64,000 nucleotides of DNA from an uncultured Bacteroidales bacterium (GTDB lineage Bacteria; Bacteroidota; Bacteroidia; Bacteroidales; Muribaculaceae): assembly GCA_902777835.1 (NCBI GenBank), contig CACYVC010000015.1, positions 1-64,000 on the forward strand. The letters are read 5' to 3'. Shown here in pieces: positions 36,401 through 44,161 of the stretch (position 1 is its first letter; each line of letters begins with the position of its first letter). The translations under genes were made by a program, and so were the position numbers. A model generated the notes under the pieces. That model saw only the letters and a program-made list of their open reading frames with translations. It was not told where the DNA came from and did not search any database.

Positions 36401-39400
36401 AACAAGTACTCGACCACTACAGGTCCAGCCAACCTTGTGAGCAAGGCTGAGGATGGCTCTCTCACCGTTTACTATAAGGGCAACACTACCGCTACAACTC
36501 TTGACGGATGGGCTATCGCAGTGACTCTGCACGAGAAGACTCCATATACCATCGAGAGTGTAGAAGCAACTGCCACCAACGAGAACGTGAACCGCAGCAT
36601 GAGCGACGCTCTGATGCAGCAGCTCAAAGTTACCGTGAGCGGCGACAAGGAGCCTATCGCTATCAATAGCGTGAAGTTCACAACCGCTGGAACTACAAGC
36701 GTGAGCGACATCACCGCCGCTAAACTGTATTACACTAACCACATCGCCAACTTCGGCGACGCTAACCAAGTGGCAGCGCTTACTACCGTTGCCGATGGCG
36801 AGAATGTACTAACTCTCGACTCACCAATCGAAATCAGCGACAATGGTGACTACTACCTATGGCTCACCTATGACGTGGCTGCCGATGCCGCCACTGGCAA
36901 CAAACTCGATGCACAAGTGCTCGAGGTTGCTCAAGGCGACAATGTGATTGAGGTTACTGGCACCAACGCCGAGCGCGAAGTTGTAACTGGTATCAAGGGC
37001 ACATACGTCATTGGCTCTAGCGCCGATGCCGACTTCCCAACCTTCGCTGCCGCGACCGCTGCTATGGCCAATGGCGTTGAGGGCGCTGTGCGCTTCGAGG
37101 TTGAGGACGGCAGCTATGCTGAGAACATCGTCATCAGCAAGGTGCGTGGCACCAGCGAGCAGAACACCGTTACCTTCGTTAGCAAGAGTGGCGACCGCAG
37201 CAAAGTCATCATCACTGGTGGCGGTTACAGCGCTCCTGCATACGGCGAACTCAAGAAGGGTATGGTATTTGTTGAGACCACTCCATGGATAAGTTTCGAG
37301 AGCATGAGCTTCATTCCACAGAGCCAGTCTTATCCATACGCCGTTCACATCTATAACCAAAGCCGCCACTTCACCCTTAAGGACTCTTACCTCAAGGCCG
37401 AACTCGTGACCAGCGGCTACAGCGGCATGAACTTGTTCAAGACCGAGAATGTGGGCACTATGGAAGACAAGGGTGGCATGAACAACGACTACCTCACCAT
37501 CGATGGCAACGAGTTCTACGGTGGTTACATTGCTATGGGGCTCACAGGCCCTGGCCCAGTAGCTGTGCCCGACGCACTTGACTATGTAATTATCAATAAT
37601 AAGATTTCGGAAGCACGTAGCAAGGGTATCTATATCACCGATGTAGCCAACGCTCTTATTGAGAATAACAACATCAGCCAGAGCACTTCAACCGCAACTG
37701 GTTACAACTCGATGGACATCTATCGCAACACTGGCAATATGATTGTTCGCAACAACGTGATTACCCACACTCACGACTATTATTCACAGGGTATCTACAT
37801 GCGCCAGAGCTGTGAGGGTCAAAGCGAAAACAATCCTATCCTCGTTTACAACAACAGCATTGTTATCACCAACGCTTCAAGCGGTAGTGTAGCTGGCATT
37901 CAAGTGACTGCCGACTCTAAGAACATCGCGTTCTATAACAACACCGTGCGCGTGAGCGGTAGCAATGGTTATGTCTATTACACTGCTGGTAACGGCAACC
38001 GCTACACTGGCATGAAGATGCAGAACAACCTGCTTCAAAACTTCACCACCAACGGCAAACTTGCCTACATCAACAGTGCCGATGACGCCAAGGCGTTGAT
38101 TATGACTAACAACGCTGTGTATGCAGCATCGGGTACTCTCTTCGAGAACCATGCAGCAACTATCGATGAACTCAACGCTCTCGACAACAAGCAAGGCAAC
38201 TTTGCCGAGCAAGCCGAGTTCATGAGCGACATCGACAACCATCTGCTCAGTGCTGGCAACCTTAACGCTGGTATGCCAGTTGACTTCATCACTACCGATG
38301 CCGACGGCAAGCAGCGCAACGCTGAGACTCCTACAATAGGCGCTTACGAGTTTGCCGAGGTTGTAGTTGAGAAGCCTGAGATTGCCGAGGGTTATCCAAC
38401 CGTTAACGACATCACCGAGACCACTGCCACCATCAAGAGCAAGTGGAGCGTGGGCGGCAAACTCTATTACATGGTTGAGACAGTTACCGACGAACCTAGT
38501 GGAGCACCAGTGCTCAAGGCAGTGACAGCAGACAACTTAATGGAAACCGAAGGCGTTGATATAACCGCCGATAATGAGGTGAACACAGCCCTCACCGATC
38601 TTACTCCAAATACCACCTACAAGGCTTACCTTATGGTAGTGAGCCCACTTGGCGAGCAGAGCGACGTGGTAGAAACTGAGGCGTTCACCACTTTGCGTCA
38701 CATCGAGCCTCTCACCGCTACTCTCAACAAGGTGGCTGCCACCATTAACGCTGGCGAGATTGCTACCATCACTCCTGTAGTAGCTGGCGGCGACGAGCCT
38801 TACACCTACGAGTGGCGCGACCAGATGAACGAGGTGGTAGGCAATGAAGCTACTCTTGAAGTAGCTCCTGAGTATTCTCGTGGATATCGCCTCACCGTGA
38901 CAAGTGCCGATGGTCAGACCGCAAGCGCTAAGACTGGCGTGCGCGTGCTGGGCGAGGCAGTAACCGCTTCGATGGACGACAATTACCTCGATGAGGAGAG
39001 CCACTGGGCTTATGACGCAACCACAGCAATGTCGGTTGAGGATGGCTTCTACAGCGGTTCTTACTACTTCAACAACGGTGCTTGGCCAAGTTACAACTAC
39101 TGGTACGGCTACTCATTGAGCAACGAGACCGCAACCAGCTACACTGCACTCACCGACCAATGGCACAGCGCAGTGGGCGAAGGTCACAACGGCTCAAGCA
39201 ACTTCTGCATCTCCTTCCCCGAGGGTCAGTTCATTGAGATTACCAACAGCGCCGACGGCGATGTGCTCAAGGGTGCTTACGTGAGCAACACTGCCTATGC
39301 TTACAACGGCATGGCAGTGGGCGACGGCTTCGCTACAGCTTTCTCGCAAGATTCGTGGTTCAAACTCACCGCTGTGGGCTTTGATGCCGACGACGAGGAG

Positions 39401-40078
39401 ACTGCACGCTTAGACTTCTACCTTGCCGATTACCGCAGCACTAACGCTCTCGACCACTACATCCTCGACACATGGCAGTGGATGGACCTCCGTCCACTTG
39501 GCAAGGTTGCAAAAGTGCGCTTCCTGCTCGACGGCAGCGACAAGGGTCAATATGGCCTTAACACCGCCGCCTATTTCGCTCTTGACGACTTCAACTGCGA
39601 GCGCGACATCATCGCCGAGGAAAATCGCACATATAAGGTCGGCAACTGGAACCTTGACCTCAAGGAGTTCTTCACTCTTGACGAGGACGGTTCAACAATA
39701 ACCTACACTCTTGAAGACATGGGTGAGGCCACTCCTGCTGGTGTTCCTGCTCTGCTTGACATCGAGAGCGAAGGCATCGACATCTCTGTTGGCACCGATG
39801 GCATGCTCAACATCGATGCCAAGACCAACAATAGCAGCCGTGAGATGATTATTGGAGCCACCCAGAAGGGTAAGACCCAATACATGAAGTTGTCAATCTA
39901 CGTTGACAATGCCACAGGCATAGAAGGCATCATTGTTGAGAACGGCAAGATTGTCGAGAGTCGCCAGTATGTCAACGTCGCTGGACAAGTTAGTGACCGC
40001 CCATTCAGCGGCATGAACATCATCGTTACCCGCTACACCGATGGCACTAGCACTTCGGTGAAGACCGTCATCAAATGA
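33500..40078 (+). CDS. Giant modular surface protein with a DUF4465 domain, under B12-riboswitch control
   Basis: 2192 residues. Signal peptide to about 26; four CUB-like domains (about 28-180, 338-460, 600-743, 890-1012, with FYDDGGxDGxxxxGxxGxxTF in two), each followed by a BNR_assoc_N-like domain (about 181-330, 462-590, 745-885, 1012-1152; 'EGxNYxWxxxDxxxDA'); a right-handed beta-helix (about 1163-1610, many N-ladders); a fibronectin III domain (about 1625-1730); an Ig/PKD-like domain (to 1817); a DUF4465 domain (about 1817-2030; VSNTAYAYNGMAVGDG, FYLADYR, DTWQWMDLRPLGKV, AAYFALDDF); a further beta domain; and a tail ending GMNIIVTRYTDG...KTVIK. DUF4465 proteins occur in B12 loci of Bacteroides and, as I recall, include the B12-binding BtuH type. 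No promoter other than that of the riboswitch is visible. Proposed role: surface B12 capture or adhesion when B12 is scarce (inference). Confidence 0.88.
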   Translation: MKQLSLLSKTFALIMVIAAMALPAHADRTVNQLQFGKQTIEVAADEVITFYDMNGYQGISSSSSNNSQSLTVFKPAEGMAIQLTFERLDVRNDGASWPAYVNVYAGDPDADNSFSYATSTSGVTASSTLPSGNVLQTLDGTYENLTYTATDASGIISVGYLYRYAKAIDGWKATVKCITLEDMTVTGASSNYEDVAAATTATEGINFATAVVTTTGIMNADNVTGITFKATTNEDAIDPLQLRLYAGSQPSFKGATPLEATVVANRDGDGYTFTLNQPLTEGINKFSIAGEYLGDAVPGAKAAIEITKIATTGMPDGVTPFTAGTPVAVAKPAIALISTTPQVITVGDIPYNFYDDGGKDGNITQGFEGQITFVPATEGYAIKIDFSKLDLFNTSTVGYNDVFKFYNGREVNEENLITTLLDEPEIVKSTASDGSMTVYLKSTAGYPKSGWEALVSQFLPGDMTLAGVTGEAASTATVSAGDTNVQMLVIDVQTDNTANPLSLKGINLTAADVKNIARARAYYLGKKNEFATTNPFGEVDVTGTSIAITGEKELIEGHNYVAVVLDLNDSAQNGEQITLSLDNILVGETTQTPEAAVSATRTVNNICRATQGSHSHVISGPWTFTNTEGYNGKYETVDTDYIVTFTPAEEGTMAQIDFSAFDVYYSNSSYGTKAVFEIYSGTQVNNANLLWSLQDASQSSTGPGTVLRSQSAEGSLTIRFNPKTTSSYYAGTGWTATVQPFQNHNMEVTGVTVNQTSTDVLAPGAANAQLIDFVVDTEGTLSTDVINSVAIDLKGSETAVNKVSVLYNNTNDFATAVEFGNVETPAQSEVTIAGEQALAEGKNYFWVTVDVNADAEAEAQVDAKLISITDANGTIAVENGDPDGVRVVKYIYLLEEGNSVIVVNNPLMFYDDGGPDGKVSKGLTGTVTFIPGRENTAIELNTQGTFSIGSGYMYVYNGQEVNDDNLLNKYSTTTGPANLVSKAEDGSLTVYYKGNTTATTLDGWAIAVTLHEKTPYTIESVEATATNENVNRSMSDALMQQLKVTVSGDKEPIAINSVKFTTAGTTSVSDITAAKLYYTNHIANFGDANQVAALTTVADGENVLTLDSPIEISDNGDYYLWLTYDVAADAATGNKLDAQVLEVAQGDNVIEVTGTNAEREVVTGIKGTYVIGSSADADFPTFAAATAAMANGVEGAVRFEVEDGSYAENIVISKVRGTSEQNTVTFVSKSGDRSKVIITGGGYSAPAYGELKKGMVFVETTPWISFESMSFIPQSQSYPYAVHIYNQSRHFTLKDSYLKAELVTSGYSGMNLFKTENVGTMEDKGGMNNDYLTIDGNEFYGGYIAMGLTGPGPVAVPDALDYVIINNKISEARSKGIYITDVANALIENNNISQSTSTATGYNSMDIYRNTGNMIVRNNVITHTHDYYSQGIYMRQSCEGQSENNPILVYNNSIVITNASSGSVAGIQVTADSKNIAFYNNTVRVSGSNGYVYYTAGNGNRYTGMKMQNNLLQNFTTNGKLAYINSADDAKALIMTNNAVYAASGTLFENHAATIDELNALDNKQGNFAEQAEFMSDIDNHLLSAGNLNAGMPVDFITTDADGKQRNAETPTIGAYEFAEVVVEKPEIAEGYPTVNDITETTATIKSKWSVGGKLYYMVETVTDEPSGAPVLKAVTADNLMETEGVDITADNEVNTALTDLTPNTTYKAYLMVVSPLGEQSDVVETEAFTTLRHIEPLTATLNKVAATINAGEIATITPVVAGGDEPYTYEWRDQMNEVVGNEATLEVAPEYSRGYRLTVTSADGQTASAKTGVRVLGEAVTASMDDNYLDEESHWAYDATTAMSVEDGFYSGSYYFNNGAWPSYNYWYGYSLSNETATSYTALTDQWHSAVGEGHNGSSNFCISFPEGQFIEITNSADGDVLKGAYVSNTAYAYNGMAVGDGFATAFSQDSWFKLTAVGFDADDEETARLDFYLADYRSTNALDHYILDTWQWMDLRPLGKVAKVRFLLDGSDKGQYGLNTAAYFALDDFNCERDIIAEENRTYKVGNWNLDLKEFFTLDEDGSTITYTLEDMGEATPAGVPALLDIESEGIDISVGTDGMLNIDAKTNNSSREMIIGATQKGKTQYMKLSIYVDNATGIEGIIVENGKIVESRQYVNVAGQVSDRPFSGMNIIVTRYTDGTSTSVKTVIK

Positions 40079-40135
40079 TGAGGCCACATTAATCTGAATA
40101 GTCTCAGATTACATTTATTTATATAGTAACACCAG

Positions 40136-40174
40136 AAGCCGCCCCGACGTGATGCCGAGGCGGCTTTGCTTTTT
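40136..40174 (+). terminator. Terminator of the giant surface protein gene
   Basis: AAGCCGCC pairs with GGCGGCTT around a 13-base loop, followed by TGCTTTTTCT. Confidence 0.85.
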
Positions 40175-40238
40175 CTATTTCAGTAATTAAAGCACAAAAA
40201 TCAGTAAATCGGTCACAACCTTATAAACTTGAACATAC

Positions 40239-40246
40239 TAATTTTG
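40239..40246 (+). promoter_or_regulatory. -7 box of the flavodoxin-hydrolase cluster
   Basis: TAATTTTG followed by CAG, 40 bases before the ATG at 40286. The -33 region is weak. Confidence 0.6.
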
Positions 40247-40285
40247 CAGTCGATAAAGCATATTATTTCATAATACATAAACACT

Positions 40286-41419
40286 ATGAAGGCATTTACT
40301 AAAATTTTGATGATCATGTTTGCAATGATTATGTGCAGTTGCTCTGATAGCGACAACGAAGCTATGGCTCAAAACACTTTACCTCAAAAGATGTATATAA
40401 CCATCGACGGTGTGTCGCAATCTGTGACACTCTATGACAACGCAGCAACAAGAGAACTGGTGAATAAGTTACAAGACGGAAGTGTGACAGTGACACTCAA
40501 CTCCAGCGGCGGCTTTGAGATATGGGGAGCATTAGGCTTCTCTTTGCCCACAAGCAACGAGCAGATTACCGCACAACCAGGCGATGTGATTCTTTATAAC
40601 GGCAGCAACATCTGCATCATGTATGGTTCCAACTCATGGAGCTACACCCGATTGGGGCACATCGATGGACTCTCCGAAAGCGAGCTGCGCACGTTCCTCA
40701 AAGCTGGTGAGAGCAATATTAGCGTAACTTTATCGCTTCGTCCCTCCTATCCTCAACCTAGCAGCAAAACTCTCTTGGTTTATTTCAGCTACACCAATCA
40801 CTGCCATGAAATTGCTCAATCCCTGGCCTCTCAGATTGACGCCGACATGCTGCGCATTTATCCTGCCGACAAAAATCAGCAATATGAGGCCAATGGCTAC
40901 GCAATAGGCATGCAATTACTGGAAGCTATCAATGCCAACCCTAACAGTGCCGACAGTTATCCTGATATTGATCCAGTTGCGGTTCCTCTTGACGAATATG
41001 ACACATTCATTATTGTCACACCACTATGGTGGAGCAAAATGGCAGCTATTCTTCAGACCTATCTGTTTCACCACGGAGCAGAGATGGCTGGCAAGAACGT
41101 AGGACTTATTGTGTCGAGCCACAGCAGCGGCATTAGCGGTGTAGTGGCTGATGCCGAGCGCCTCATTCCAAATGCTGAGTGGATGGGTGAAGCATTGTGG
41201 ATTAACAATGCTAACCATAGCAACCGAGCAGCATTGATAGAAAATTGGCTCACAGACATCAACTATTCAGCCATATCAACCATCATTGAAGATATCAATA
41301 CTGATTCTCACGCTGGTCCATCAGGTATTTTCAATCTTAGCGGACAGCGATTGACAAAAGCACCCGAAAGTGGTATATATATTGAAAATGGGATTAAAAA
41401 AATAGCTACAAAAAGATAA
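40286..41419 (+). CDS. Lipoprotein with cyclophilin-like and flavodoxin domains
   Basis: 377 residues. Lipoprotein signal (MIMCSCSDSDN, Cys about 19). Residues about 35-145 look like the small cyclophilin-like fold (YITIDGVSQSVTLYDNAATRELVNKL ... GDVILYNGSNICIMYG), and residues about 160-330 are a flavodoxin-like domain (LLVYFSYTNHCHEIAQSL, a phosphate-binding-loop variant; FIIVTPLWWSKMA; LIVSSHSSG). A short C-terminal segment (GIFNLSGQRLTKAPESGIYIENGIKK) resembles a degenerate sorting tail. An FMN-binding domain outside the cytoplasm is unusual. Electron donor unknown. First gene of the cluster, 3 bases before the hydrolase. Confidence 0.8.
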   Translation: MKAFTKILMIMFAMIMCSCSDSDNEAMAQNTLPQKMYITIDGVSQSVTLYDNAATRELVNKLQDGSVTVTLNSSGGFEIWGALGFSLPTSNEQITAQPGDVILYNGSNICIMYGSNSWSYTRLGHIDGLSESELRTFLKAGESNISVTLSLRPSYPQPSSKTLLVYFSYTNHCHEIAQSLASQIDADMLRIYPADKNQQYEANGYAIGMQLLEAINANPNSADSYPDIDPVAVPLDEYDTFIIVTPLWWSKMAAILQTYLFHHGAEMAGKNVGLIVSSHSSGISGVVADAERLIPNAEWMGEALWINNANHSNRAALIENWLTDINYSAISTIIEDINTDSHAGPSGIFNLSGQRLTKAPESGIYIENGIKKIATKR

Positions 41420-41422
41420 GCA

Positions 41423-42511
41423 ATGAGATACTTTATTTTATCATTGGCAGTCATGGGATTGACTCTCATTTCATGCAGCAAAAACCAACAAAAAGAAGAT
41501 ACAATGAATACAACGTTAGAACTCACACAAGAATGGGACAAGACTTTCCCCAAGAGCGACAAAGTCGAGCACAAAAAGGTGACATTCAAGAATCGTTACG
41601 GCATTGAACTTGCCGCCGATATGTATACACCTAAAGATGTCAAAGGCAAACTCCCCGCAATCGCCGTAAGCGGACCTTTCGGTGCCGTGAAGGAGCAAAG
41701 CAGTGGTCTTTACGCCCAGCACATGGCCGAGCGTGGCTTTGTCACAATTGCTTTCGACCCCTCGTTCACCGGCGAGAGTGGCGGTGAACCTCGACGCATG
41801 GCATCGCCCGATATCAATACAGAAGATTTCCTTGCTGCAGTTGACTTCCTAAGTGTGCAAGACAATGTTGACCCAGAGCGCATCGGCATCATTGGCATTT
41901 GCGGCTTTGGTGGCATGGCAATCAATGCTGCCGCCCTCGACCCACGCATCAAGGCAACAGTGGCATCAACGATGTATGACATGAGCAAAGTTAATGTGGA
42001 GGGTTACTTCAAGAGTGAAGACACCAAAGAGCAGCGCATGGCAAAGCGCAAGGCCATAGCTGCGCAACGCACCGAGGACTTTAAGAGCGGCAGCTATAAG
42101 CGTGCTGGCGGTGTCGTTGACCCACTGCCCGAAGACGCGCCATTCTTTGTTAAAGACTATTACGACTACTACAAGACCAAGCGCGGCTACCACAAGCGCA
42201 GCGGTAACAGCACCGACGGTTGGAACGTGATTGGATGCCAGTCGTTCATGAATCAACCACTGCTTGCCTGGGCCCACGAGATAGAGACTCCAGTGCTACT
42301 CATTCACGGAGAGAAAGCACATTCACGCTATTTCTCAGAGTATGCCTTCGAGAAGATGACTGGTGTTCACGTTGAGGGCGAGAGCAAAACAATGGGCAAC
42401 AAGGAGTTGATGATTATCCCAGGAGCTGTCCACACCGATCTTTACGACGATGTCAACGATCGCATCCCTTACGATAAAATGGAAGACTTCTTTAAACAAA
42501 ACCTCAAATAA
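41423..42511 (+). CDS. Alpha/beta hydrolase lipoprotein with a cysteine in the nucleophile elbow
   Basis: 362 residues with a lipoprotein signal (GLTLISCSKN). The alpha/beta-hydrolase core is clear: oxyanion region AVSGPFGAVKEQ, AFDPSFTGESGGEPRR, nucleophile elbow GICGFGG (a Cys replaces the usual Ser, as in dienelactone-hydrolase-like enzymes), then LIHGEKAHSRYFSE and the C-terminal GAVHTDLYDD (His). Substrate unknown. It lies between the flavodoxin lipoprotein and an FMN reductase, with 3-base and 1-base spacings, so a tight operon. Relatives are often annotated as YcjY-like. Confidence 0.85.
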   Translation: MRYFILSLAVMGLTLISCSKNQQKEDTMNTTLELTQEWDKTFPKSDKVEHKKVTFKNRYGIELAADMYTPKDVKGKLPAIAVSGPFGAVKEQSSGLYAQHMAERGFVTIAFDPSFTGESGGEPRRMASPDINTEDFLAAVDFLSVQDNVDPERIGIIGICGFGGMAINAAALDPRIKATVASTMYDMSKVNVEGYFKSEDTKEQRMAKRKAIAAQRTEDFKSGSYKRAGGVVDPLPEDAPFFVKDYYDYYKTKRGYHKRSGNSTDGWNVIGCQSFMNQPLLAWAHEIETPVLLIHGEKAHSRYFSEYAFEKMTGVHVEGESKTMGNKELMIIPGAVHTDLYDDVNDRIPYDKMEDFFKQNLK

Positions 42512-42512
42512 A

Positions 42513-43055
42513 ATGAAGAAAGTTGTTGTAATTTCTACCAGCCTGCGTCCAGGTTCAAACAGCCACATGATGGCTGAGCAATTTGCCGAGGGCGCAAAAG
42601 CAGCAGGCCACGAAGTGGAACTTATCTCACTGAGAGGAAAAGAAATCAAGTTCTGCATAGGCTGCTTGTCATGCCAGAATACTGGCGCATGCGTGTTTAA
42701 AGACGATGTTCCCGCAATTATGGATAGTGTGCTCAATGCCGATGTAGTGTGCTGGGCAACACCGATTTATTACTACGAGATGAGCGGACAGATGAAAACC
42801 CTTATCGACCGCATGAATGCCATGTATCCTAAGGATTACCACTTCCGCGACATTTATCTGCTCACCACCGCAGCCGAGGACGAGCCACACGTTCCTGAGC
42901 GCGCTGAAAGTGGCCTGCAAGGTTGGATTGATTGCTATGAGAAATCGGTGCTTAAAGCTCATCTGTTCTGCGGTGGCGTGGGCGCCCCACGCGATATCAA
43001 TGGCAACAACAAGCTGCAAGAGGCTTACGAATTGGGAAAGAGCATATCACTTTAA
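42513..43055 (+). CDS. NADPH-dependent FMN reductase (flavodoxin-like)
   Basis: 180 residues, cytoplasmic. Seen: N-terminal KKVVVISTSLRPGSNSHMMAEQF, the FMN phosphate-binding pattern 'SxRxxSNS' of the NADPH-dependent FMN reductase/iron-sulfur flavoprotein group; CIGCLSCQNTGACVF (Cys-rich, like iron-sulfur flavoproteins but only CxxC...C); and WATPIYYYEMSGQMKTLIDR. The frame is open upstream to 42450, but ATG 42513 sits one base after the hydrolase stop and gives the normal N-terminus. Likely recycles reduced flavin or reduces quinones or nitro compounds. Same operon as its neighbours. Confidence 0.88.
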   Translation: MKKVVVISTSLRPGSNSHMMAEQFAEGAKAAGHEVELISLRGKEIKFCIGCLSCQNTGACVFKDDVPAIMDSVLNADVVCWATPIYYYEMSGQMKTLIDRMNAMYPKDYHFRDIYLLTTAAEDEPHVPERAESGLQGWIDCYEKSVLKAHLFCGGVGAPRDINGNNKLQEAYELGKSISL

Positions 43056-43099
43056 CCCATAAGAAATAAATAGCCTTTAGTTTACGTTTATTTATTACT

Positions 43100-44014
43100 A
43101 TGATTTACAAGTTAGACAATATCGACGACTATAACCATGCCTTGGGCATTGAGACTGTGCATCCGCTGGTGACAGTGTGCAATCTCAAGGATGTGCCAAA
43201 CCGTGAACTCATCGACAACGAAGTCACGTGGCACTATGGCGTGTACGCATTGTTTCTGAAGAATACGCGGAGTTGCCTTCTCTCCTACGGTCATAAGGAA
43301 TATGACTACAGCGACGGCACAGTCACAAGCTTCGCACCAATGCAGACAGTGACCTCCACGCCAATCCCTGGTATGGACCACGACGTGGTGGCACTGTTGT
43401 TTCACCCCGACCTGATTCGTGGCACTTCGCTCGCAAAAGGCATCGCCGATTACCGTTTTCTACAGTATTCGTCAAACGAGGCCCTGCACATGTCGGAACG
43501 TGAGCGCAGCATCTATCTCGACTGCATCGAAAAAATCAAGGAGGAAATCAACCATCCGCTCGACAAATTCAGCCGCAAGCTCATCTGCCGCAACATTGAG
43601 TTGCTGCTGGACTACTGCACGCGCTTCTATGACCGCCAGTTCATTACGCGCGAATTGGAAAACAGCAGCGTGATAGCGACATTTGAGCAGGCTCTCAACG
43701 AATACTTCCACAACCGTGAGAAGATGTTCATGAACGGACTGCCGTCGGTGAAGGTGTTTGCTGACAAGTGCTGCCTGTCGCCAAACTATTTTGGCGATCT
43801 GGTGAAAAAAGAGACTGGAAAAACGCCAGTGGAGTTCATTCAACAGAAGGTTATTGACATAGCCAAAGAAGACTTACACTCGACCGACGACACCATCACC
43901 GAGGTGGCCTACCGCCTGGGGTTCCAGAGCAGCCAGCACTTCAACCGCTACTTTAAGCGCTGCACCGGCATGACTCCAACAGAATACCGCAAGCACAGCC
44001 GCCAGACGGCTTAA
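43100..44014 (+). CDS. AraC-family transcription regulator
   Basis: 304 residues. The N-terminal 180 residues form a ligand-sensing cupin-like part (HYGVYALFLKNTRSCLLSYG, MQTVTSTPIPG); the C-terminal 100 are an AraC HTH pair with CCLSPNYFGDLVKKETGKTPVEFI and ITEVAYRLGFQSSQHFNRYFKR...GMTPTEYR. It follows the FMN reductase by 44 bases in the same direction and probably regulates the cluster. This combination of oxidoreductase/hydrolase genes with an AraC regulator is common in Bacteroidales. Inducer unknown. Confidence 0.93.
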   Translation: MIYKLDNIDDYNHALGIETVHPLVTVCNLKDVPNRELIDNEVTWHYGVYALFLKNTRSCLLSYGHKEYDYSDGTVTSFAPMQTVTSTPIPGMDHDVVALLFHPDLIRGTSLAKGIADYRFLQYSSNEALHMSERERSIYLDCIEKIKEEINHPLDKFSRKLICRNIELLLDYCTRFYDRQFITRELENSSVIATFEQALNEYFHNREKMFMNGLPSVKVFADKCCLSPNYFGDLVKKETGKTPVEFIQQKVIDIAKEDLHSTDDTITEVAYRLGFQSSQHFNRYFKRCTGMTPTEYRKHSRQTA

Positions 44015-44123
44015 TATCCATTAACACATTGATAACTGGAAGATTTACAAACATTTTTAACCCTAAAAACAAATTGTAACCAAAACGTAACAGTACTTTT
44101 ATTATCTATCTACATTTTATCTG

Positions 44124-44131
44124 TACCTTTG
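44124..44131 (+). promoter_or_regulatory. -7 box of the Na/Pi cotransporter fusion gene
   Basis: TACCTTTG, 30 bases before the ATG at 44162. No clear TTTG at -33, which may mean activator dependence. Confidence 0.65.
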
Positions 44132-44161
44132 TTCCCTAAATAAATTCAAACTACAGACAAA

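Noticed and set aside
35501..36769. Long minus-strand frame (422 codons) inside the giant surface gene
   Set aside because: The plus strand carries clear CUB and BNR_assoc_N domains throughout. The minus-strand product has low-complexity, cysteine-scattered sequence and no family resemblance.
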